DNA of 28,253 nt, taken from positions 1 to 28,253 of the forward strand of contig DHVP01000043.1 in NCBI GenBank assembly GCA_002412715.1, given 5' to 3'. How positions within the stretch are numbered: position 1 is the first letter of the stretch; each line of letters opens with the position of its first letter. This stretch comes from Deltaproteobacteria bacterium UBA5205. Its GTDB lineage: Bacteria; Desulfobacterota; Syntrophorhabdia; Syntrophorhabdales; Syntrophorhabdaceae. Position numbers and translations under genes: made by a program. The notes under the pieces were generated by a model, which was not told the DNA's origin, made no database searches, and worked only from the letters and a program-made list of their open reading frames with translations. This document shows, in pieces, positions 1 through 5,409 of this stretch.

Positions 1-7
1 TACTCAT
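1..7 (-). CDS. start of a leftward gene, cut by the window edge
   Basis: Only the ATG and the next codon (Met-Ser) are inside the window. The call rests on a consensus ribosome-binding site, AGGAGG on the minus strand at 16-21, eight bases before the ATG. The gene starts 51 bp after the stop of the leftward csbD-like gene, so it is probably the next gene of the same operon. Nothing can be said about the product. Confidence 0.4.
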
Positions 8-58
8 GGCAATTCCCTCCTGTTAGTCTATTGAACGTATGGGACAGTGTAAGATCCT

Positions 59-238
59 TCACTTCCCCAGGAGCTTCTTGGTTTTACCGACCTTTTCCTG
101 CGCCTTGCCGGCTATCTTTTCGGCTTTGCCTTTGGTCTCCAGCTTGGGATTATCGGTCATTTTGCCGGCCATTTCCTTGACCTTTCCCTTTGCTTTGCGG
201 AGCGTTCCTTCCGCCTTGTCCCTAATACTCGATTTCAT
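59..238 (-). CDS. CsbD-family small stress protein
   Basis: A 59-residue, Lys/Glu/Gly-rich protein beginning MKSSIRDKAEGT, followed by repeated K-G-K-x-K and A-G-K helical segments and a middle DNPKLETKGKAEK block. This is the CsbD-like pattern: short, highly charged, no cysteines, about 60 residues. CsbD proteins belong to general stress regulons in several bacteria, but their molecular function is not known. The start is fixed by AGGAGGAAT just upstream. A promoter with a -10 TATCAT lies about 30 nt further upstream and resembles the one before the HAF-repeat gene at 14 kb. A likely cotranscribed gene starts at position 7. A second, broken copy of the csbD 5' end lies at 561-604 on the other strand. 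Confidence 0.85.
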   Translation of the reverse strand: MKSSIRDKAEGTLRKAKGKVKEMAGKMTDNPKLETKGKAEKIAGKAQEKVGKTKKLLGK

Positions 239-273
239 GGTATTCCTCCTCGTTGCTCTTTTTATATATACAT

Positions 274-308
274 ATGATACAGCAGAGAATCTCCCGTGTC
301 TGTCGCAG
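274..308 (-). promoter_or_regulatory. predicted csbD promoter with a conserved upstream block
   Basis: Read on the minus strand: CTGCGACAGACA (308-297), 17 nt, then TATCAT (279-274). The last six bases of the block, CAGACA, sit where a -35 element should be. The same 12-mer, the same 17-nt spacer and a TATTAT hexamer occur upstream of the HAF-repeat gene (14178-14212). The predicted transcript starts near 267, giving a leader of about 30 nt. The sigma factor cannot be decided from sequence. Confidence 0.5.
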
Positions 309-560
309 GAACCAACAATGTTTTTGTAGTGCGTTCACGCACAAGGGGTGTCATTGTTTTATACTACGTGGACTTAAAATCCATAGAGAGATTTATTAAG
401 CCAACTTGTTTAGGAATGGGGTTTCTGATCCTTGTTTAGTCTTGCAGGGCGTTGCAATCTTCACGAAGATGCGGTACGTTGGAAAGAGGCTAATGTGAAT
501 GACTCAAAAAAAGCTGTGATGGGAACGTATTAATGTACCTGTAGCCAAATCGAAATCCTA
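309..560. other. intergenic stretch, no gene seen
   Basis: Together with the csbD promoter this makes a gap of more than 300 bases between csbD and the small gene at 617. The only structure noted is a short palindrome, GTGCGT-TC-ACGCAC, at 329-342. No convincing reading frame, RNA gene or promoter was recognised in the rest. Confidence 0.4.
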
Positions 561-604
561 AAGGAGGAAAAATTAGGGACAGGGCGGAAGGTGCAGTATT
601 CTAA
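561..604 (+). pseudogene. remnant of the 5' end of a csbD-like gene
   Basis: A ribosome-binding site (AAGGAGG at 561-567) is followed by codons reading IRDRAEGAVF and a stop at 602-604. The intact csbD at 59-238 reads IRDKAEGT at the same distance from its own AGGAGGA. The shared DNA, ATTAGGGACA then GGCGGAAGG, differs at one base in 20. No ATG remains (ATT sits after the ribosome-binding site) and the frame ends after ten codons. This fits a decayed duplicate lying in inverted orientation to the intact gene. The match is short, so chance is not fully excluded. Confidence 0.5.
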
Positions 605-616
605 AGGGAGGTAGGT

Positions 617-853
617 TTGAAAACAACGAGTGAAGATGTGTTTAGGATAAATATAACGTCACCAAGTGGTGCTTCACACACTGTTCAGATTTTTGTACAT
701 GAATATGGTATTAAGGAGCCTGATAGAATTGCCAGCCAAACAGTAGAGGCAACAAACGATAAAAGTAAAGACGAAATAGCCAAAGAAATAGGTCTGGAGA
801 TTATTAAAAATTCTAAGGTGTTAAAAGCATGGTTCAAAGAAAATAAAAAATAG
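617..853 (+). CDS. hypothetical small protein, AT-rich, TTG start
   Basis: A 78-residue product beginning MKTTSEDVFRINITSPSG. I do not recognise a family. The N-terminal half has alternating hydrophobic and polar residues that suggest beta strands (FRINITSPSG, HTVQIFVHEY). The C-terminal third looks helical and lysine-rich and ends in WFKENKK. It has no signal peptide and no cysteines. The TTG start is supported by AAGGGAGG ending 5-6 nt upstream. By hand count the gene is about 34% G+C, far below its neighbours, and A-ending codons dominate. That suggests recent acquisition. A near-random frame of this composition is possible, but the good ribosome-binding site and the codon pattern favour a real gene. 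Confidence 0.6.
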   Translation: MKTTSEDVFRINITSPSGASHTVQIFVHEYGIKEPDRIASQTVEATNDKSKDEIAKEIGLEIIKNSKVLKAWFKENKK

Positions 854-937
854 AATTACGCGGAGTTGCATCGGAACTATTGACCATATGAAAAGGGCTG
901 GAGTGCTTTACCAGCATTCCTGATTTACAGTAGGCCT

Positions 938-2140
938 ATGCGGGCACTGTCCAGAAAGGCTATGAGGGGGATTGGCAGGAACGTAGTCGCCATAAGCCTT
1001 GTCAGTTTTTTGAACGACATCTCTTCGGAGATGGTCTACCCGGTGATGCCCATCTTTCTTGTTACCGTCCTGAACGCTCCCGTGACTATCGTGGGACTTA
1101 TCGAGGGCATTGCTGAATCCACGGCCAATCTTTTGCGCATCTTTTCCGGTTATTTCTCCGACCGTTCCGGGAGAAGAAAGCCCTTCATGACGGGAGGATA
1201 TGTGCTCTCGGCACTGTCGAAACTCGTCATCGGCGCGGCGTCCGGCTGGACCATGGTCATGGGGGGAAGATTTCTCGACCGTTTCGGCAAGGGTGTGAGG
1301 ACCTCCGCACGGGATGCGCTCCTTGCCGGGGTGTCCGAGGAGCGCTACCGTGGAAGGGTCTTTGGCTTCCACCGGGCCCTCGATACCCTTGGTGCCATGA
1401 TCGGGCCGCTGATCGCTCTTCTCCTGCTGAAGATCTTTGAGGACAACCTCCGCCTTATCTTCTATCTCGCCTTTCTCCCTGCGGTTGCCGGTGTCGTTCT
1501 CCTTGTGGCCTTTGTCCACGACGCAAGAACAGACAACGGGACCGGAAGACGCTTGCCGTGGAAACTGCGCGACATAAAATTGGACAGGAGTTTCAAAGTC
1601 TTTCTGCTGGCTAGCACTGTGTTCGCTCTGGGTAACAGTTCCGATGCTTTTATCATACTGAGGGCTCACAGTCTGGGCTTCGCGGTGGGGACCACTATCC
1701 TCGCCTACGCTTTGTTCAATATTGTTTATGCCGTCTTTTCCTTCCCTGCCGGCATCATCTCCGACAGAGTGGGGCAGAAGAAGCTCCTCCTGTCGGGCTT
1801 TGCGCTTTTTGCCCTCATCTATTTCCTGTTCGGCATCACCGGTAGGCCCGGTTTTCTCTGGGTCCTTTTTCCCCTGTACGGCATCTACATGGCTTTAACG
1901 GAGGGGATCGGAAAAGCGTACATTTCTCTTCATGCCCGGGGTGAGTTCGCCGGCACGACATACGGCGTCTACCAGACCGTAACCGGGCTGGCCGCTTTCC
2001 CGGCATCTCTGGCCGCCGGTTTTCTCTGGAGGTATGTCGGCCCCGGTGCGCCGTTCTTTTTCGGGGCAGCAATGGCCCTCATCGCCCTTGGCATCTTTGG
2101 CCTGGCACGCGAAGAGGCCACGGGTGGCCATTCAGAATGA
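938..2140 (+). CDS. MFS transporter
   Basis: A 400-residue polytopic membrane protein with about 12 hydrophobic segments, the normal MFS length. The classical loop 2-3 signature is present (YFSDRSGRRKP, near residues 70-80), followed by DRFGKGVRTSARDAL near 110-125. The latter is typical of a bacterial MFS subgroup of unknown substrate. A weaker copy of the loop signature, SDRVGQKK, occurs in the second half at about 272-279, as expected from the internal duplication of MFS proteins. The protein would move a small solute across the inner membrane using an ion gradient. Substrate and direction cannot be inferred. The start is uncertain: neither the ATG at 938 nor the in-frame ATG at 962 has a well-placed ribosome-binding site. 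Confidence 0.85.
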   Translation: MRALSRKAMRGIGRNVVAISLVSFLNDISSEMVYPVMPIFLVTVLNAPVTIVGLIEGIAESTANLLRIFSGYFSDRSGRRKPFMTGGYVLSALSKLVIGAASGWTMVMGGRFLDRFGKGVRTSARDALLAGVSEERYRGRVFGFHRALDTLGAMIGPLIALLLLKIFEDNLRLIFYLAFLPAVAGVVLLVAFVHDARTDNGTGRRLPWKLRDIKLDRSFKVFLLASTVFALGNSSDAFIILRAHSLGFAVGTTILAYALFNIVYAVFSFPAGIISDRVGQKKLLLSGFALFALIYFLFGITGRPGFLWVLFPLYGIYMALTEGIGKAYISLHARGEFAGTTYGVYQTVTGLAAFPASLAAGFLWRYVGPGAPFFFGAAMALIALGIFGLAREEATGGHSE

Positions 2141-2160
2141 TACCGGCTTGATCTCGTTCC

Positions 2161-2182
2161 ACCCTTAACAAAGGGTTTCTGC
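2161..2182 (+). terminator. weak hairpin after the MFS gene
   Basis: ACCCTT, a 4-nt loop, then AAGGGT and TTTCT, 20 nt after the MFS stop codon. The stem is only 6 bp and the U tract is short, so termination would be weak. Confidence 0.3.
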
Positions 2183-2220
2183 TACTGTACCTGCGCGAAC
2201 TAAACCAGGGTTTCTCTTAA

Positions 2221-2445
2221 TTTCTGACGGAGATCGTCACAACAAAAGAGACCGGCAAAGGAACGGGACTCGGCCTTGCCATTGTCTATAGCATCGTGAA
2301 ACAGCACGGGGGGTACACATGTTCGTTCAGTTGTCCGGCCAGAATCTCTTCTTTCGACTTTGTCGATCTTCTCCGGGAATATAAAGGCACTTTTCTCCTG
2401 AAACAGCGATCATCCAGGAGCGGTGGGGTCTCTGCAAAGGGTTGA
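2221..2445 (+). pseudogene. fragment of a sensor histidine kinase (ATPase G2 region)
   Basis: The frame opens just after a TAA at 2218-2220 and reads ...TTKETGKGTGLGLAIVY, then SIVKQHGGY. This is the G2 box and following helix of a HATPase_c domain. An intact kinase should continue with about 30 residues of the form I-x-V-x-S-x-P-G-x-G-T-x-F. Here the homology stops after GGYT and the frame runs into unrelated sequence up to a TGA at 2443. There is no start, no H box and no N box. The complete kinase at 24331 carries the same stretch as TTKEIGKGTGLGLATVY, but the DNA is clearly diverged, so this is not a recent local copy. It reads as a deletion scar of an old two-component gene. Confidence 0.75.
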
Positions 2446-2470
2446 CATTAAAGGGTCCAACCCTTATAAT
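2442..2470 (+). promoter_or_regulatory. perfect-consensus sigma-70 promoter
   Basis: TTGACA at 2442-2447, a 17-bp spacer, and TATAAT at 2465-2470. Both hexamers match consensus exactly at optimal spacing. Predicted start near 2477. The next rightward gene is the sigma-54 activator, so the activator is expected to be made strongly unless repressed. Confidence 0.8.
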
Positions 2471-2589
2471 GGCTTAATAAGGGACGGGATCGATTCTACT
2501 GGTGTTTCCTGATCATGGTTGTAGCTCCTGTCCTTTATCGGACCAGCAAAATATCGCGCACCATTTTTGCCTGGCCTTTGGGGACGGCC

Positions 2590-4170
2590 GTGAAAGAACA
2601 GGATAGAAAGAAAGAACAACCTATGAGTGAGTTGGCGGCAATGCAGCAGCGTATTGCCGAACTGGAAGAGATGACGCGTGAACGTAAGCGGGCCGAAACG
2701 GACTTGAGGGTCTCTGAAACGCGTTACCGGAGACTCTTCGAAACGGCCCAGGACGGGATCTTGATCCTCGATGCAGACACGGGTGAGATAACCGACGTAA
2801 ATCCCTTCCTGGCAGATATGCTGGGATATACTCATGAAGAGTTCATGGGAAAGCAACTCTGGGAGATGGGCGCGTTCAATGATATCAAGACAAGCAAAGC
2901 GGTTTTCAAGAAACTGCAGCGCGAGGGTTACGTCCGTTACGAAGACATCCCTCTCAAAACAAAAGACGGGCGGGAGATCGCCGTGGAATTTGTCAGCAAT
3001 GTCTATCAGGTCAACCATCGTAACGTCATCCAGTGCAATATCCGCAACATTACCGACAGAAAAGTGGTCGAGGCAGAGCTTCGGAACGTTCGCGAGGAAC
3101 TGGAAGTGCGGGTAAGGGAGCGGACGGCTGAAGTTCGGACGGCTCTTTCCGAGATCAAAACCTTGAAAGACCAACTCGAGGCCGAGAATATCTATTTCCG
3201 TCAAGAGATCAAAATGAGACATCAATTCGGTTACATCCTCGGGCAAAGCGATGGTCTCAAGTATGTTCTTTATCGGGCAGAGCAGGTCGCCCCTGCGAAC
3301 ACAACAGTTCTCATCCTGGGTGAAACCGGTACAGGGAAGGAGTTGATTGCCGCCGCCATCCACCAGATGAGCCCCCGTAAGGCGCGTCCACTGATCACCG
3401 TCAACTGTGCTGCCCTGCCGGCCAATTTGATGGAGAGCGAACTATTCGGCCGGGAGAAGGGGGCATTTACCGGGGCCGATTCCCGGCAGGTGGGCCGGTT
3501 CGAGCTTGCCAATGGTTCCACGCTTTGCCTGGACGAGATAGGGGAACTGCCGCCGGAGATGCAGGCCAAACTGCTCCGGGTGATCCAGCATAACGAGTTT
3601 GAGCGCCTCGGGTCATCGCATACCATCAAAGTCGATGTGCGGATCATAGCTACGACCAACCGAAACCTCGAAGAGGAGGTCCGCAAGGGCCGGTTTCGGC
3701 AGGACCTTTACTATCGGCTCAATGTCTTCCCCATCACAGTCCCTCCGCTGCGGCAGCGGACAGAAGACATCCCGTTGTTGGCCCACGCCTTCGTCGAGCG
3801 ATATTCCAAGAAATTGGGGAAACAGATCACGTCGATTCAGAAGGAAACAATGAAGGCACTGCAGAATTACCCGTGGCCCGGGAACGTCCGGGAACTGGAA
3901 AATGTCATTGAACGGGCTGCAATCCTGTGCCCCGGACCGGCCTTGCAGCTCGCCGATAAATTGGAGATTTCATGTTTTCCATTTTCGTCCACCGTGAAAA
4001 CCCTGGAAGAGATGGAGCGAAATCAAATCCTGAAAACCCTTTCAGAAACTCGATGGCGCATCGAGGGAAAGGACGGGGCCGCAGCGATCCTGGGCCTCCA
4101 CCCGAGCACCTTAAGGGCGAGGATGCATAAGCTCGGGATATCCCGGCCGGAGACCGGAGAGCCGGATTAA
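2590..4170 (+). CDS. PAS-containing sigma-54-dependent transcriptional activator
   Basis: Enhancer-binding protein that uses ATP hydrolysis to remodel sigma-54 polymerase. Order: N-terminal coiled coil, a PAS domain (about residues 45-165), a second coiled coil, an AAA+ domain and a C-terminal Fis-type helix-turn-helix (GKDGAAAILGLHPSTL). Walker A is GETGTGKE (244-251), the sigma-54 contact loop GAFTGA is intact (291-296), and Walker B is CLDEIGE with Asp315. There is no receiver domain, so the PAS domain probably senses the signal directly. The start is ambiguous: GTG at 2590 has GGGGA five bases upstream and is used here; ATG 2623 and ATG 2515 are in frame, but their upstream sites are poor. 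Two near-identical sigma-54 promoter modules, one 24 bp after this stop and one at 8.3 kb, are its likely targets. Confidence 0.9.
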   Translation: MKEQDRKKEQPMSELAAMQQRIAELEEMTRERKRAETDLRVSETRYRRLFETAQDGILILDADTGEITDVNPFLADMLGYTHEEFMGKQLWEMGAFNDIKTSKAVFKKLQREGYVRYEDIPLKTKDGREIAVEFVSNVYQVNHRNVIQCNIRNITDRKVVEAELRNVREELEVRVRERTAEVRTALSEIKTLKDQLEAENIYFRQEIKMRHQFGYILGQSDGLKYVLYRAEQVAPANTTVLILGETGTGKELIAAAIHQMSPRKARPLITVNCAALPANLMESELFGREKGAFTGADSRQVGRFELANGSTLCLDEIGELPPEMQAKLLRVIQHNEFERLGSSHTIKVDVRIIATTNRNLEEEVRKGRFRQDLYYRLNVFPITVPPLRQRTEDIPLLAHAFVERYSKKLGKQITSIQKETMKALQNYPWPGNVRELENVIERAAILCPGPALQLADKLEISCFPFSSTVKTLEEMERNQILKTLSETRWRIEGKDGAAAILGLHPSTLRARMHKLGISRPETGEPD

Positions 4171-4195
4171 ACTGTCCTGATTCCTCAAAGCTTCC

Positions 4196-4209
4196 CTCAA
4201 CATATTGAG
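4196..4209 (+). promoter_or_regulatory. candidate activator-binding palindrome (UAS), copy 1
   Basis: CTCAA-CATA-TTGAG, with a further half-site TATTGAGGG at 4221-4229. The palindrome is centred about 152 bp upstream of the predicted sigma-54 start, a usual distance for an enhancer-binding protein site. The matching palindrome in copy 2 keeps both arms while its centre and flanks differ. That the adjacent activator binds here is inference. Confidence 0.6.
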
Positions 4210-4328
4210 CTTCCACCAGATATTGAGGGCAAACCCGGTCGTACCACAGATTTCTATCATCCCCTCCTGTTGATCTAATCCCTTGTTATTTCAGAATGAT
4301 CCGAAGTATCTGATAATTTTCAGCTCGT

Positions 4329-4344
4329 TGGCGGGCCATTTGCA
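4329..4344 (+). promoter_or_regulatory. sigma-54 (-24/-12) promoter of ldh-acd
   Basis: TGGCGGG-CCAT-TTGCA matches the TGGCACG-N4-TTGCA consensus, with the invariant GG (4330-4331) and GC (4342-4343) separated by the required 10 nt. Predicted transcription start near 4355, about 84 nt before the ldh ATG. Confidence 0.82.
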
Positions 4345-4438
4345 ATAATCATGACCTATGATGCTCTTAGTGGACACCGCGAAGCACTGAGCGTAGAGGT
4401 CAATTAAAAAGAAGCGAAAAAAACAGTGAGGTGAGATC

Positions 4439-5374
4439 ATGCCAAAGGTTGTGATTGTCGGTGCGGGAAGTGTGGGAACAACGCTTGCGTATACGTTGCA
4501 GATCACGGGTGTTGCCACAGAGATAGTGTTGATCGACAGTAATCGCGAACTGGCCGAAGGTCAGGTTATGGACATGAACCATGGACTTCCCTTCGTCCCG
4601 CCGACCCATATCCATGCCGGTGAATACCCGGATTGCAAAGGAGCGGAGGTGATCGTCATAACGGCCGGCACCCACCAGAAACCGGGAGAAACACGGCTTG
4701 ACCTTGTTGATCGCAATGCTCGCGTATGCAAGAGCATTATGGACAGCATAACGCCTCACACCGTGGAGGCCTTGCTTCTGGTGGTAACAAATCCGGTGGA
4801 TGTCATGACCTATGTCATGCTGAAGCACTCGGGATTACCGCCGCAACGGGTTATCGGGTCGGGAACGGTCCTTGATTCGGCCCGATTCCGCTACCTTCTC
4901 GGACGGCACTGCACTATAGATACCCACAATATTCATGCCTATGTCATAGGCGAGCACGGTGACAGCGAGATACTCTTGTGGAGCCAGGTTCGCATGGCAG
5001 GAACCTCCCTTGAACTATTCTGCAAACACTGCCCGTACGGATGTGCCCCGCTCGACAAAACAGAGATCACCGAAGCAGTGCGGAATTCTGCTTATCACAT
5101 TATCGAGGCAAAGGGATTCACCAATTACGGAGTGGCCCTGGCGGTGACGAAGATCGTTGAGGCGGTGATCAGAGATGAAAATAGCGTATTCACCGTTTCC
5201 GTGTTGCTTAACGGTGAATACGGCATTAACGAGTGCTGTCTCAGTGTCCCGTGCATAGTCAACAAAGAGGGCGTAAGCCGTATCATTGAAACCGAGCTCG
5301 ACGATACCGAAAGAACTGATTTAAACCGGTCGGCAGAGGTACTGAGAAATATATGCAGGAAGATGCCGGGCTAG
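4439..5374 (+). CDS. ldh: L-lactate dehydrogenase (NAD-dependent)
   Basis: A 311-residue member of the LDH/MDH family that interconverts L-lactate and pyruvate with NAD. The Rossmann motif is GAGSVG (residues 8-13), with Asp33 ending beta-2 for the NAD ribose. The active-site loop reads THQKPGETR: Gln80 is the residue that marks lactate dehydrogenases, where malate dehydrogenases have Arg. Arg86, substrate-binding Arg149 (LDSAR) and catalytic His173 (GEHGDSE) are all present. The start has GAGGTGA just upstream. The gene is first behind a sigma-54 promoter and is followed after 35 bp by an ADP-forming acyl-CoA synthetase. This suggests a lactate-to-acetate (or reverse) energy module. Some malate dehydrogenases are close in sequence, but Gln80 favours lactate. 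Confidence 0.88.
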   Translation: MPKVVIVGAGSVGTTLAYTLQITGVATEIVLIDSNRELAEGQVMDMNHGLPFVPPTHIHAGEYPDCKGAEVIVITAGTHQKPGETRLDLVDRNARVCKSIMDSITPHTVEALLLVVTNPVDVMTYVMLKHSGLPPQRVIGSGTVLDSARFRYLLGRHCTIDTHNIHAYVIGEHGDSEILLWSQVRMAGTSLELFCKHCPYGCAPLDKTEITEAVRNSAYHIIEAKGFTNYGVALAVTKIVEAVIRDENSVFTVSVLLNGEYGINECCLSVPCIVNKEGVSRIIETELDDTERTDLNRSAEVLRNICRKMPG

Positions 5375-5409
5375 CCGATGTAAAGGAAATAGCCAGAGAG
5401 GACAGAAAA

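Larger units (their letters stand above)
4194..4346 (+). repeat. duplicated sigma-54 control module, copy 1
   Basis: This 153-bp segment recurs at 8298-8449 in the same orientation, with about 12 mismatches and one single-base indel by hand alignment (about 91% identity). It runs from an upstream palindrome to the end of a -24/-12 promoter, so the duplicated unit is a whole control region. It starts 24 bp after the activator gene and precedes ldh. A minus-strand ATG at 4260 with an AGGAGG in front opens a 49-codon frame, but the indel breaks that frame in copy 2, so a regulatory role explains the conservation better. Confidence 0.88.

Noticed and set aside
39..329. 96-codon plus-strand frame at the left end
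   Set aside because: It is the complement of csbD, whose minus-strand product, ribosome-binding site and promoter are convincing.
908..1669. 253-codon open frame opposite the MFS transporter
   Set aside because: It is antisense to a clear membrane transporter, its product is a low-complexity hydrophilic sequence without a family, and there is no ribosome-binding site.
2464..3363. 299-codon minus-strand frame over the activator gene
   Set aside because: It mirrors the PAS/AAA+ coding sequence, which has unmistakable motifs on the plus strand.
4111..4260. 49-codon minus-strand frame (MIEICGTTGFALN...) with AGGAGG in front, overlapping repeat copy 1
   Set aside because: The single-base indel in copy 2 cuts the same frame to 20 codons, so coding is not what is conserved. 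The -24/-12 promoter and palindrome on the plus strand explain the repeat.
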